A stretch of DNA of 52,313 nt from Chloroflexota bacterium (GTDB lineage Bacteria; Chloroflexota; Anaerolineae; UBA4142; SHND01): assembly GCA_029778615.1 (NCBI GenBank), contig JAKOPZ010000213.1, positions 1 to 52,313 on the forward strand. Direction: 5' to 3'. The notes under the pieces were generated by a model. That model was not told the DNA's origin. It made no database searches and saw only the letters and a program-made list of their open reading frames with translations. The translations under genes were made by a program, and so were the position numbers. Within the stretch, counting starts at the first letter, position 1, and every line of letters starts with the position of its first letter. Shown here piece by piece: positions 1 to 8,614 of the stretch.

Positions 1-326
1 GCGAGAAAATACGCGAGGGGGTACGCCAACGCCAGACAGCCGAGCGTGCCGAGAATCGCAAACACGATGGTCTGCGCGAAAACCTTAAGGTAAATGCACT
101 CGCCGAGTTCGCCCCACGCGGCAAAATTGCAATCTAAAAAACGCGCGTAATTCGCCGTCGAAAAATCTTTCAGGATGACGCCGCCGGTCGGGTCGCTTTG
201 CGCGAACGAAAAGATGAGCGGAAAGAGACTCGGTATCAGAAAAAAAACGAGATACCAAATTCCGGCGGGCACAAGCAGCAGCCAGCCATACGAACGACGT
301 GGGCGATTCAATGTCGCGACAGTCAT
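1..326 (-). CDS. potB: Polyamine ABC transporter permease PotB-like, 3' part missing
   Basis: The reading frame starts at an ATG at 324-326 and runs off the left window edge, giving about 108 residues of a permease. The N-terminus is short and basic (MTVATLNRPRRSYGW). A strong first membrane helix follows (LLLVPAGIWYLVFFLIPSLF), then a periplasmic loop, then a second helix beginning near residue 85. The helix-then-loop start is typical of PotB/PotH permeases of the spermidine/putrescine importer. It is the fourth gene of a minus-strand operon after a PRC-barrel gene, potA and potD, 66 bp after the potD stop, and potC would be expected beyond the edge. The assignment to PotB rather than PotC rests on N-terminal architecture and gene order. 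Confidence 0.85.
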   Translation of the reverse strand, partial: MTVATLNRPRRSYGWLLLVPAGIWYLVFFLIPSLFPLIFSFAQSDPTGGVILKDFSTANYARFLDCNFAAWGELGECIYLKVFAQTIVFAILGTLGCLALAYPLAYFL

Positions 327-341
327 ATTCAATTGGGCCAA

Positions 342-376
342 GTCGCAGGGTACAGGACTATTGTTAAACCTGCGAC
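342..376 (-). promoter_or_regulatory. Intercistronic hairpin between potD and potB
   Basis: The arms GTCGCAGG and CCTGCGAC (342-349 and 369-376) pair across a 19-base loop, inside the 66-bp gap between the binding-protein and permease genes. There is no T-run, so it is not a classical terminator. Such hairpins often protect the upstream binding-protein message and lower permease expression; that role is inferred here. Confidence 0.35.
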
Positions 377-392
377 TCGACCTGATGCTTGA

Positions 393-1592
393 TTACGCGC
401 TTTTGAGTTTCGTCCAAAGCTCTTCGCGAGCTTGGAGACAATCTCCCGGCAAAGTTTCTGCGGCTTCTAATTTCGCAATGACCTCATCGGGCGGATAAAT
501 CGCGGGATTCTCGGTCACTTCTTTGTCCATATATTTTTTCGCTTCATCTTCACCGCTCGAATAGTACGTATAGTCGCTTTCCTTTGCCTGATTTTCCGGG
601 TCGAGAATAAAGTTTATCCACGCATACGCGGCGTTCGGATGCGGCGCATTTTTGAGAATGACCCAATCATCTTCCCACACTTCGCCGCCCTCTTTGGCAA
701 TCACGTACTGAATGCTTTCCGGTTTGCCCGCGTCTTTGCGTTTGGAATTGGCGTTGAATACGTCGCCGTTCCACGCGAGCGACATCCACACTTCGTCGGT
801 CGAAAGCAAATCAAAGTACGACGAGTCGAACGCTTTGAGATTCGGCTTGAGCTCGAGCAGTTTTTTGAGCGCTTCATCCAATTGCTTTGGGTCGCACGAG
901 TTGTACGGATAGCCCAAATACTTGAGCGTCAAACCGATGACTTCGGGTGACGAATCCATCACGGCAGTTTTGCCCGGATACTTGGCGGCGAGCTTCCAAA
1001 AATCGTCCAGTGACGTAACATCTTCTTTGATTTTTTCGCTGTTCCATGCGATGCCGGTGGTACCCCAATCTTTGGTGACACTCCATTTGTTATCGGGGTC
1101 GTGGGGACGTCCCGAAGCAAATTTCGGTCCCATGTACTTGAAATTCGGGATGCGGCTCAGGTCGAGCGGAAGGAGCAGACCTTTCTCCGCCATGATTTGA
1201 ACCATGTACCCGGTCGGTGCGACAACGTCATAACCCGTGCCGCCCGCTTCCACCTTGGCGAGCAAGTCTTCATTGCTCTCGTAAAAGTCGAGCGTGACTT
1301 TGACATTGTTGGCTTTGCTGAATGCGTCCACGTTGTCGGGGTTCACATAGTCGGCCCAATTGTACAGGAACAATTCCTTTTCCAACGCGGCGCTGGCAGG
1401 AGTCGGCACCGGCGCGGTGGTCGGTGCGGGCGCCGATGTGGGTGCGGCGGGAGCGGCGGTGGGCGGCGCGCTCGTGGGGCTAACCGTTTGTCCGCCGCAC
1501 GCGGCGAGAAATGCCGCCGCGCTGCTCGCGCCTGCAATGTAAATAAAGCCGCGTCGTGTGACGCGATGTCCGTTGAACCGATAGTTCTTCAT
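393..1592 (-). CDS. potD: Spermidine/putrescine-binding lipoprotein PotD-like
   Basis: This is the extracytoplasmic solute-binding protein of the polyamine importer. The start at 1592 is preferred over an upstream in-frame codon at 1634 because GAGGAGGA lies just before it. The N-terminus has a twin-arginine pair (TRRGFI, residues 12-17) and a lipobox LAAC with the lipidated Cys at about residue 32, so a Tat-exported lipoprotein is likely. A Pro/Ala/Thr-rich spacer follows, then the mature domain starting KELFLYNWADYVNPD, characteristic of PotD/PotF. The length of 399 residues fits the family. It lies 57 bp after potA. Polyamine specificity is inferred from family and neighbours; related proteins bind other cationic ligands. 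Confidence 0.9.
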   Translation of the reverse strand: MKNYRFNGHRVTRRGFIYIAGASSAAAFLAACGGQTVSPTSAPPTAAPAAPTSAPAPTTAPVPTPASAALEKELFLYNWADYVNPDNVDAFSKANNVKVTLDFYESNEDLLAKVEAGGTGYDVVAPTGYMVQIMAEKGLLLPLDLSRIPNFKYMGPKFASGRPHDPDNKWSVTKDWGTTGIAWNSEKIKEDVTSLDDFWKLAAKYPGKTAVMDSSPEVIGLTLKYLGYPYNSCDPKQLDEALKKLLELKPNLKAFDSSYFDLLSTDEVWMSLAWNGDVFNANSKRKDAGKPESIQYVIAKEGGEVWEDDWVILKNAPHPNAAYAWINFILDPENQAKESDYTYYSSGEDEAKKYMDKEVTENPAIYPPDEVIAKLEAAETLPGDCLQAREELWTKLKSA

Positions 1593-1649
1593 TCTCTCCT
1601 CCTCAAGAGATTGAATAGGTAAAGCGTGTGGCAAACCAATTGGCGCAAG

Positions 1650-2744
1650 TTATTCGACAAGCACGCGCGAAGTGGCGGGTTCCCAATGCACATAAACTGC
1701 TTCGCCGCGTTTCAGGTCACTCTTGCTCGCGTCGGTGCCGACACTCGCCTCACGTATGGTGAGCAATGCGTTTTCGTTCACGCGCACCTGATACGCGGTG
1801 CTCGAGCCGCTATAGACCACTTCTTCGATGCGCGCGGCAAATGTGTTGGGTCTGTCGCCAATCGCTATTTGAGAGAGCAGCATCCGCTCCGGACGGATGG
1901 CGACCAACACTTCGCGCCCGACGCCCAAGTCCGCACGCGCGGGCGCGACAATTTTCATCCCATCGCCTTCCACCTGAATATATTCGCTGTCGGCGGATGC
2001 GATGCGCCCTTTGATGAAATTCGATTCGCCAATAAAGTCCGCGACAAATTTTGTGGCGGGGCGTTCGTAAATCATCATCGGCTTGTCGAGCTGCAAGACG
2101 CGTCCCGCGTTCATCACCGCGATATAGTCGCTCATCGTCAACGCTTCTTCTTGGTCATGCGTGACATAGATAAACGTAATGCCCACCTGCGTTTGCAGAG
2201 TTTTCAATTCCAACTGCATCTGCTTGCGTAATTTCAAATCCAGCGCGCCCAGAGGTTCATCCAACAAAAGCACTTGGGGGCGATTCACCAACGCGCGCGC
2301 CAACGCGACGCGCTGCTGCTGTCCGCCCGACATTTGTTTGGGGAATGATTTTTCGCGTCCCGTTAAACGCACCATTTGCAGCGCTTCATGCACGCGCGTT
2401 TTGATTTCGGCGTCCGGCGTTTTCTTTTGGCGCAAACCGTACGCGACATTGTCAAAAACGTTCATGTGCGGGAACAGCGCGTAATGTTGAAACACCGTAT
2501 TGACGTTGCGTTTGTACGGCGGCAGTCCTTCGACGTTTTCTCCGCCGATGCGGATTTCGCCTTGCGTCGGTTGTTCAAAGCCCGCAATCATGCGCAGGGT
2601 CGTGGTTTTGCCGCAACCCGACGGACCGAGAAACGAATAGAATTTGCCGCGCTCGACGCGCATGGTGAGATTGTCAACGGCTTTGGTTTCACCAAATTGT
2701 TTGGTGACGTTCAGGATTTCAATATCGTAGGGCGAATCGGGCAT
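1650..2744 (-). CDS. potA: Polyamine ABC transporter ATPase PotA
   Basis: This is the ATP-hydrolysing subunit that energises the PotABCD importer at the inner face of the membrane. Walker A is GPSGCGKTT (about residues 40-48). The Q-loop, the LSGGQ-type signature MSGGQQQR, Walker B (LLLDEP) and the switch His (VTHDQ) are all present. A C-terminal TOBE-like domain occupies roughly residues 280-364. The start at 2744 is chosen because GAGGAG lies 8 bases upstream; the next in-frame upstream start at 2768 has no such site. It is followed by potD and potB, and preceded 33 bp upstream by a PRC-barrel gene. Confidence 0.93.
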   Translation of the reverse strand: MPDSPYDIEILNVTKQFGETKAVDNLTMRVERGKFYSFLGPSGCGKTTTLRMIAGFEQPTQGEIRIGGENVEGLPPYKRNVNTVFQHYALFPHMNVFDNVAYGLRQKKTPDAEIKTRVHEALQMVRLTGREKSFPKQMSGGQQQRVALARALVNRPQVLLLDEPLGALDLKLRKQMQLELKTLQTQVGITFIYVTHDQEEALTMSDYIAVMNAGRVLQLDKPMMIYERPATKFVADFIGESNFIKGRIASADSEYIQVEGDGMKIVAPARADLGVGREVLVAIRPERMLLSQIAIGDRPNTFAARIEEVVYSGSSTAYQVRVNENALLTIREASVGTDASKSDLKRGEAVYVHWEPATSRVLVE

Positions 2745-2777
2745 CGCGGCTCCTCGACGTAACGACACGCGTATTTG

Positions 2778-3290
2778 CTATGCTTGCGCCGGCACGGGCA
2801 TCGCTTCAGCGTTTGCCAAATCAGTGGTCATGGCGCTCGTGCTGCTGCCAATCGTGGAAATCGCAGAACGCGCAATCGTCTTGCGCTCTGCAAGCGGACC
2901 CTGTACCACAATTTTGTTGAGCGTGAAACCAATCAAATCGCCAGCGTCGTTGAAAATAAAATCTTCGACCGCCGCGATTTTGGTGCCGCCTTCGGTCATG
3001 ATTTCGCGCCCGCGCACATCCGAATACAAAATCAAACGGTCGGCGTCGGGCAGCGTTTCGGCAGGAATCGCCGTGCTGTCTTTGACCAGCCACGCGTCAA
3101 TGCCCATCACCTGCACATTACTGCGCGACATGGCAAAGTGTTTTTTGTTAATGAGTCCTTCTGCTCCCAGATAGAGCGCAACGATTTTGGTGAGTTGGTC
3201 GTCGAGATAGAGGTCTTTGATTTCGCCGACCTTTTTGCCGTTGGTCAGCGCGATGAGTTGCTTGTTGAGAAATTGTTTGCCGGTTGCCAT
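2778..3290 (-). CDS. PRC-barrel domain protein
   Basis: A 170-residue soluble protein with two copies of the PRC-barrel fold. Unit 1 covers about residues 5-80 (KQFLNKQLIALTNGKKVGEI then a DLYLDD strand). Unit 2 covers about 88-160 (YSDVRGREIMTEGGTKIAAVEDFIF, given here by its ends). There is no signal peptide or membrane helix. PRC-barrels occur in photosynthetic reaction-centre H subunits, in RimM, and in many small bacterial and archaeal proteins that bind partners or RNA. The gene stands 33 bp ahead of potA and is probably the first gene of the pot transcript, which suggests a regulatory or adaptor role; this is inference. Confidence 0.7.
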   Translation of the reverse strand: MATGKQFLNKQLIALTNGKKVGEIKDLYLDDQLTKIVALYLGAEGLINKKHFAMSRSNVQVMGIDAWLVKDSTAIPAETLPDADRLILYSDVRGREIMTEGGTKIAAVEDFIFNDAGDLIGFTLNKIVVQGPLAERKTIARSAISTIGSSTSAMTTDLANAEAMPVPAQA

Positions 3291-3319
3291 GTGGTTCTCC
3301 GTCGTGAGGGAATGGGGTC

Positions 3320-3325
3320 ATTATA
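3320..3325 (-). promoter_or_regulatory. Candidate -10 box for the PRC-barrel/pot operon
   Basis: A perfect TATAAT on the minus strand, 29 bp before the ATG of the PRC-barrel gene, in the only sizeable gap upstream of the pot genes. No good -35 hexamer is seen at 16-18 bp, so the call rests on the -10 alone. Confidence 0.4.
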
Positions 3326-3387
3326 AAACGAAAAACGTATTGTGCGCGCAAAACTTTTTCGCGCTCCAAAACGCGAATGTCGGACCT

Positions 3388-4971
3388 CTAATTCCCGTAC
3401 AAAATTTCCATTGCCGCATTTCGACCATTCATCGCAATCACGCTGCCGCCGGGATGTGTCGCCGCGCCGCAGAGAAAAAATCCCTGCATCGGCGTCCGCG
3501 CGGTGAGCCGATTGCTCCACATGTACTGTGGCAAGAGCTCGCCTTGAAAAATATGTCCGCCCGTGAGCCCGACGCGTTCTTGAATATCCGGCGGACCCAA
3601 CACATCTATCGCCTCCACCGCGTCAGGGAAATTCGTGACATGCCGCCCAATCGAATCTATTACAATTTTTCCAACCCGTTCGCGCTGCGAGTTCCAATCG
3701 CCTTGCGCGAATTCGTTGGGCACGTATTGCGCGAACACGCTCATTGCGTGTTTCCCTTGCGGCGCGATGCTCGGGTCATAGGCGGTCTGAATGTAAATTT
3801 CCGTCCACACGCGCGGCGGCATCTCGCCGCGTTTCGCAATATCGCAATACGTTTTCCATTCATCGAGCGAAAGTGTGGTATTGAGCATTGCCAGAAAATG
3901 GTCGCCGGTCGTGCCGGGGCGCGCGCGGAAATTGGGTAATTCATTCAGTGCCGCGTTCACTTTGACCGTACAGCCCGTGATGGGCACGCTTTCCACTTGG
4001 CGTTTCCACGACGCCTCGGCAGCATCGCCAAGCAAATGGAGCGCGACGCGCGGGTCGGCATTCGAAACAATGATGGGCGCGTAAATTTTTTCGCCGCTTA
4101 CGAGTTCCACACCTTCGTTCGGCAAAATGCGCGCGACGGGTACGCCCGCCGCAACCGTCGCGCCGTGTTCGCGCGCAATGTCGCAGAGAATGAACGAGAT
4201 ATTGCCCATGCCGCCTTTTACATAGCCCCACACCGAAAGCATGTTGTGGTCCATGCGTCCCGAGGAATGATGAAACCAAATGGACGCGGTGCCTTTTTCG
4301 TACGGACTCGCGTTCGTACCGATAATGCCCTGTCCGAGGTACGCGGAAATCAAACGCTCGTCGGTGAGATAACGCGCGGTCATTTCGTACATGCTCCAAT
4401 CAAAGAGCAGGTGAATGGCTTCGTCATCCCCTTTGAGCCGCTCTTCCATCTGCGCGCGTGTCGGCGCGCGCCCAATCCACATATCGCGTTCGTCGTTGGG
4501 GCGAATCGCCTCACACGCGCGCCGCACGACATCCGACATGGCGCGCCAACCTTCCAAATCGCGCGGCGCGAATTTTTTCACTTCTGTCGCGCACTTGTCC
4601 GCTTCTTCCCACAACTGCACGCTCGTATCGTCATCAAACACGACAAATTGTCCGCCGAGCGCGGGGGTCCATTCGAAACCGTGTTTGTAAAAATCCAGTT
4701 CGCGCATCACGAGCGGATGCAAGAGTCCGACGACGTACGCGCACGGCGAGAGTTTATATCCTTCCCACGGCTCTTCGAGCGTGCACGCGCCGCCGACGCG
4801 CTCGCGCGCTTCGAGCACCAAAACTTTTTTGCCCGCGCGCGCCAGATACGCTGCGCACGTCAAACCATTGTGCCCCGCGCCCACAACAAGCACATCCCAT
4901 TTTTGCGCGGCGAGTTCTTGAATGGTGGCGGGCATTCCGATTTTGCCCATGACCGATGCGGCGGGAATCAT
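3388..4971 (-). CDS. PYROXD2-like FAD-dependent oxidoreductase (phytoene-desaturase fold)
   Basis: A 527-residue flavoprotein of the NAD(P)/FAD-dependent oxidoreductase superfamily. The dinucleotide-binding motif VVGAGHNGLTCA lies near residues 29-40, followed by the acidic strand end VLEARERVGGAC typical of amine oxidase / phytoene dehydrogenase proteins. The C-terminal FAD segment is present near LCGAATHPGGSVIAMNGRNA. The arrangement matches the PYROXD2 group rather than carotenoid desaturases, and no carotenoid genes lie nearby. The substrate is unknown. An AAAAGG-type ribosome site precedes the chosen start; a later Met at residue 13 is possible. It is transcribed in the same direction as the pot operon, 97 bp upstream of it, and 18 bp downstream of the membrane protein gene. 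Confidence 0.8.
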   Translation of the reverse strand: MIPAASVMGKIGMPATIQELAAQKWDVLVVGAGHNGLTCAAYLARAGKKVLVLEARERVGGACTLEEPWEGYKLSPCAYVVGLLHPLVMRELDFYKHGFEWTPALGGQFVVFDDDTSVQLWEEADKCATEVKKFAPRDLEGWRAMSDVVRRACEAIRPNDERDMWIGRAPTRAQMEERLKGDDEAIHLLFDWSMYEMTARYLTDERLISAYLGQGIIGTNASPYEKGTASIWFHHSSGRMDHNMLSVWGYVKGGMGNISFILCDIAREHGATVAAGVPVARILPNEGVELVSGEKIYAPIIVSNADPRVALHLLGDAAEASWKRQVESVPITGCTVKVNAALNELPNFRARPGTTGDHFLAMLNTTLSLDEWKTYCDIAKRGEMPPRVWTEIYIQTAYDPSIAPQGKHAMSVFAQYVPNEFAQGDWNSQRERVGKIVIDSIGRHVTNFPDAVEAIDVLGPPDIQERVGLTGGHIFQGELLPQYMWSNRLTARTPMQGFFLCGAATHPGGSVIAMNGRNAAMEILYGN

Positions 4972-4989
4972 AGTTTGCCTTTTCCTTTT

Positions 4990-6561
4990 TCAGGGTTCAA
5001 TTTCGTACAACGTCAAACGCCCATAGCCAAACTGGCCGTCGTCGAACGTTTGCAACGGTTTCAATTTTTCAAGAAATGAAAAATCATCGTATCCGCCGCG
5101 CTGACGCATGTACGAATTTTGAATCAAGTTTTCATAGTCCAGCAAATAACGAATTTGCTTTTGCTGTAAATACGCGGGCAGTGTCCCCGCGACCGCGTGC
5201 GCGTAAATATCATTATTGACCAATCCGTCGAGATTGACCAGCGTGCCGCCTTGGTAATAACCGAGAATGCCGCCGTTCCACGCGCCCACGCGCGAGAACT
5301 CGGGATGTGCTGCCAGAAACATTCCGGCATTTCGCAATGCAACTTGGTACGCCCACGGCGCGTTGGCAGAGTTGACGCGGAGGGCACTCAACAAATTGTA
5401 TGCCACAATTCCTAGAATGACGACGGCGGCGGCAGCGCGCACGAAAGGATGACGGATGCGCGCTGCGAAAAATTTTCCCAAGACAAACAGCAGCACAAAG
5501 GTTGGCGCAAGCATGACGCCGGTATACCAAGGTTGGACCGCTGCATTGTTGGCGTAAAAGAGCAGGTAACCAAACAAAGCGCACGCGCTGGCGATGCCAA
5601 AAACAAGCGCGCGGCGCGCGGCGTAATCGTTCTGTGCGTGTTTGATTTCCACGCGGAGAAAAATACTCAACAGGTACAGCGCGGTCGCTCCACCAAAAAA
5701 ACTCAAGACCAGCTGAAGCGGCAGCGCTGAAATTTCAAACCCAAAGAGACGCGGGGGTAACGAGAGCGACGCAAAATACTGAAGGGGATAAAGTTGCGCC
5801 CAATGCACTTTCATCAACGCGCTCGATTGCACCAACTCGCCGGTAAAAAAATAATTGTGTAAAAAGACGAGCAGCACACCCACTGCCGCGCCGCCCAACC
5901 CAACGAGCGTTTGCGCCAGTCCTGCGCGCCGTCGCGTCAACATAAACTCGATACCCGCGCCAAGCACCAAGCCCAAAGCAACGAGTCCAAAATCCGAACG
6001 GATGAGACTTGCCAAAATACCCAAACCCAAAACGACCAGCAAAATTTTCGCGCGCAGTTCACCGTACGAACGATAGAGCACGAAACAGTACGCGCTCGCG
6101 ACGAGAACTGTCAATGCCCATTCGGTGATGGAAACCGAATTGAGTGCGACATTGCGCGTGCTTGTCAGCCATGCCAGAACGCTCAAAAAAACGGCGTTCT
6201 GCATGTGGACGCCGAACGCCCATACCAAGACAAACGCGGTGAGGGTGACGAGGGTAGAGACACACAAAGCCCAACTGACAAACGTCTCGGTGGAAGGTCT
6301 GCCGATGGCATAGAGGGCTGCCAATTCGTACGCATTGACCAAGTGAAAACCGGAGGTGACGCTGAGCCCGGAATCAAACGTCCACATTCCAAAGCGGACA
6401 AAGTTTTTGGCGAGCTGCAAGTAATAAAACGCGTCGTCGGGGATGTATTGAATCCGCAGCGCGGGCGCCGCAAAAAGAATCTGTACGTCGAACCACACAA
6501 GGCGCGCCAAGACCAATAAACAAACTCCTGCCCAGACGCGCCACGAATAGAGCGCGCTCAT
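4990..6561 (-). CDS. Polytopic membrane protein, GT-C glycosyltransferase-like
   Basis: A 523-residue integral membrane protein with about ten hydrophobic segments. A short N-terminal helix (residues 8-30) is followed by a loop with the acidic pair PDDAFYYLQLAKN near residues 41-53. An acidic motif in the first extracytoplasmic loop is typical of GT-C enzymes (GT39/PMT type), where it binds the sugar donor. The C-terminal 100 residues form a soluble periplasmic domain (GGILGYYQGG...). The donor is presumably a lipid-linked sugar and the acceptor is unknown. Its stop overlaps the start of the next gene upstream by 4 bp (6558-6561), so it is translationally coupled to the aminotransferase. Confidence 0.65.
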   Translation of the reverse strand: MSALYSWRVWAGVCLLVLARLVWFDVQILFAAPALRIQYIPDDAFYYLQLAKNFVRFGMWTFDSGLSVTSGFHLVNAYELAALYAIGRPSTETFVSWALCVSTLVTLTAFVLVWAFGVHMQNAVFLSVLAWLTSTRNVALNSVSITEWALTVLVASAYCFVLYRSYGELRAKILLVVLGLGILASLIRSDFGLVALGLVLGAGIEFMLTRRRAGLAQTLVGLGGAAVGVLLVFLHNYFFTGELVQSSALMKVHWAQLYPLQYFASLSLPPRLFGFEISALPLQLVLSFFGGATALYLLSIFLRVEIKHAQNDYAARRALVFGIASACALFGYLLFYANNAAVQPWYTGVMLAPTFVLLFVLGKFFAARIRHPFVRAAAAVVILGIVAYNLLSALRVNSANAPWAYQVALRNAGMFLAAHPEFSRVGAWNGGILGYYQGGTLVNLDGLVNNDIYAHAVAGTLPAYLQQKQIRYLLDYENLIQNSYMRQRGGYDDFSFLEKLKPLQTFDDGQFGYGRLTLYEIEP

Positions 6562-7907
6562 GCTTGATGCAATTGGCTGACGCTTTCGCCAAACACCAAC
6601 GTATGATAATCCACATCGCTCTTGGTCGTCGCAGGCGACATCAATGCCATGTTGTGAAACGGCGTCAGCAAGATTCCGCGATTCAACGCGTAGAGGTGCA
6701 TGTATTGTTCCAGCAAGTCATCGTGCGCGGCAGCGGCTTGCCCACCGTTGCGCGGCGGATTTGGGATGAAACGATATTCCGCGCGCGCGCCGAGTTGCGT
6801 CACATGCCACGGCAAATCAAACGCCTCAATCACATTCGCCACACCGCGCGTCCAGCGTTCCGCGAGCGGAATCATGTGCGCGAATGCGTCGGCGGTCAAA
6901 ACATTCTCCAACGTCGCGCGCATTGCCGCAATCGAAAGCGCGTTGCCCGCGAGCGTGCCGCCGATTCCGCCGACATCCACATAATCCGCATCCTTGCGCG
7001 CAAACATTTTTTCTGCAACGTCGCGCGTCACGCCAAACGCGCCCGCCGCCATTCCGCCCGCAATCGCTTTGCCAATCGTCAAAATATCGGGCTGCAAACC
7101 CTTTGCGCGCGTGTAACCGCCTTCGCCCGCACAAAACGTATGCGTCTCGTCAATCACCAAAAGCGTTTCCGTTTTGCGCGTGAACTCGCGTAACGCCGCG
7201 TGATAATTTTCATCGGGCAAAACAATTCCGATATTCGTCATCGCAGGTTCGAGCAAAACGCACGCGACATCGCGCGGTTCCAACGCGCGTTCCAAAGCCG
7301 TAAGGTCGTTGAATTCAACGACCTTACTAGTGACCGTTGGGTCAACGGGAGCGCCAACATTTCCTTCGCGCGCGCGTGCGACGCCATCGTGCAGTGCAAT
7401 CAACGTTTCATCCACGCTGCCGTGATAACAATAATTCATCACGAGGATTTTTGGACGCTGCGTAATTTCGCGCGCAATGCGAATGACGAAACGATTCGCG
7501 TCCGTCGCCGTCAACGTGAATTGCCACAAGTCCAAACCAAAGCGCCGCGTCAATTCATTCCCCACCCAAATCGCGTCTTCTGTTGGCAGCATTGTTGTAA
7601 TGCCGTTCGCGCCTTGTCGCGCCAACGCGTCCGCCGTCGCGCGTGGCGAATGTCCTGCCATCGCGCCTGTGTCGCCCAAACAAAAATCAATGTACGAAAT
7701 ATCGTCCACATCAATCACGCGCGCACCATTCGCATCGCGCATGAACACGGGAAAACCGCCCGCCCATTTCATCATCCACGTCATCGGCACGCCGCCGAGT
7801 AATGAATTTTGCGCGCGCGTATAGAGTTCGTACGAACGCGGATGCTTTTCTTGGAAAAGTTCGCGTTCGTGTTCGAGGAGGTGCGAGAGCGCGTGGCGGT
7901 CAATCAT
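6558..7907 (-). CDS. Class III PLP-dependent aminotransferase (HemL/GABA-T fold)
   Basis: A 449-residue fold-type I PLP enzyme. Lys280 in DILTIGKAIAGG is the expected Schiff-base lysine, and Asp253 in LLVIDETHTF would contact the pyridine nitrogen. The PLP phosphate region is YHGSVDE. The sequence resembles glutamate-1-semialdehyde aminomutase and related omega-aminotransferases, but there are no other haem genes nearby, so a catabolic or secondary-metabolic aminotransferase is as likely. It is coupled by a 4-bp overlap to the GT-C-like membrane protein downstream. No clear Shine-Dalgarno precedes its ATG; a TACTAT sequence ends 4 bases upstream, inside a palindromic repeat. Confidence 0.8.
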   Translation of the reverse strand: MIDRHALSHLLEHERELFQEKHPRSYELYTRAQNSLLGGVPMTWMMKWAGGFPVFMRDANGARVIDVDDISYIDFCLGDTGAMAGHSPRATADALARQGANGITTMLPTEDAIWVGNELTRRFGLDLWQFTLTATDANRFVIRIAREITQRPKILVMNYCYHGSVDETLIALHDGVARAREGNVGAPVDPTVTSKVVEFNDLTALERALEPRDVACVLLEPAMTNIGIVLPDENYHAALREFTRKTETLLVIDETHTFCAGEGGYTRAKGLQPDILTIGKAIAGGMAAGAFGVTRDVAEKMFARKDADYVDVGGIGGTLAGNALSIAAMRATLENVLTADAFAHMIPLAERWTRGVANVIEAFDLPWHVTQLGARAEYRFIPNPPRNGGQAAAAHDDLLEQYMHLYALNRGILLTPFHNMALMSPATTKSDVDYHTLVFGESVSQLHQA

Positions 7908-7910
7908 AAA

Positions 7911-7965
7911 GATAGTAGGAACGATTTCAATCGTTCCAGACGACGAATAAATTCGTCACTACGAT
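7911..7965. repeat. Composite palindromic intergenic repeat
   Basis: Two back-to-back palindromes: GGAACGATTTCAATCGTTCC (7918-7937) and GACGAATAAATTCGTC (7942-7957), bounded on the right by CACTACGA. Read on the minus strand the right end is TCGTAGTG, the same octamer that borders the palindrome at 19743-19761. The TAG of that octamer is the stop codon of the PIN-domain gene, so the repeat reaches into the coding sequence. It may also act as a terminator between the PIN gene and the aminotransferase, although no T-run follows. Confidence 0.6.
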
Positions 7966-8381
7966 TCGCGCAACAGCGCGCGGAACCCTGCTTGCTGAAA
8001 ATGTTCGTCCGCTGTAAGCGCGTCCGTCATGCCGCGTTCTTGCATGACGACAAACGAAACGCAATCCGTGAGACCCCATTCTTTGTCGGGGCGTTGGCGA
8101 TATAAATCAATCGCTCGATTGAGAAGGTCTCTCGACACAGGTACGATTTCTGTACTTGAATCGCGCGCGAACGAATTCAAAAGCACAATTGCTCGGTTGC
8201 GAAAGCGCGACCTTCCAAGCGCATGGCCAATTTCAACAACAACTCCTGCCGTTGTAATCAATTTGATTTTCTGTTCTTCAAGGGAGGCAGCAAGCTCGCG
8301 CGCTTTTGAATGATGGGTGTCGCTGTCAATGGTCAATGCCAACGCGTAGGATGTGTCAAGAAACACGTTATTCATAGCCAT
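7959..8381 (-). CDS. PIN-domain ribonuclease toxin (VapC-type)
   Basis: A 140-residue PIN-domain protein, expected to cleave RNA with Mg2+ as the toxin of a type II toxin-antitoxin pair. The conserved acidic residues are visible: Asp in VFLDTSYALAL (residue 9), Glu in VVEIGHAL (near 49), Asp in WGLTDCVSF and Asp in LTADEHF near the C-terminus. The start is placed at 8381, preceded by GGAGAG inside the antitoxin gene; an alternative Met two codons later would give an 8-bp overlap. It overlaps the antitoxin by 14 bp, the usual arrangement for co-translated toxin-antitoxin genes. Confidence 0.85.
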   Translation of the reverse strand: MAMNNVFLDTSYALALTIDSDTHHSKARELAASLEEQKIKLITTAGVVVEIGHALGRSRFRNRAIVLLNSFARDSSTEIVPVSRDLLNRAIDLYRQRPDKEWGLTDCVSFVVMQERGMTDALTADEHFQQAGFRALLRES

Positions 8382-8601
8382 TCGTCAGCTCTCCATACAA
8401 ATAATCTTCATAGCGCTCGGACCAATCCGTCGGTCCCTGAAGGTGAAGTGAAAGAGCTGTATGCAAAAACGCATAAGGTTCTTGAGGTTCGGGTTCAATG
8501 TTCGAAATGGTTAAGAAAACATCCGTATTCGGTTCCAAATCAATCGGCTCTTTCAGTCGCAAGACCTCTCCATCATAGTATGCTTTGACTTGAGCAATCA
8601 T
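8368..8601 (-). CDS. AF2212-like (DUF104) antitoxin
   Basis: A 77-residue protein that precedes and overlaps the PIN-domain gene. The N-terminus (AQVKAYYDGEVLRLKEPIDL) is the short beta-sheet unit of DUF104/AF2212-like antitoxins, which inhibit a partner PIN toxin. The C-terminal part is acidic with many Glu/Tyr residues (ERYEDYLYGEL) and probably wraps the toxin. A strong GGAGGC ribosome site lies 4-5 bases before the ATG. Confidence 0.75.
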   Translation of the reverse strand: MIAQVKAYYDGEVLRLKEPIDLEPNTDVFLTISNIEPEPQEPYAFLHTALSLHLQGPTDWSERYEDYLYGELTNGYE

Positions 8602-8614
8602 CTTGCCTCCATTC

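Noticed and set aside
6558-7907. Identification of the aminotransferase as HemL.
   Set aside because: The fold and Lys280 fit, but no haem biosynthesis genes are near and the N-terminal region differs from HemL as I know it, so only the class III family is claimed.
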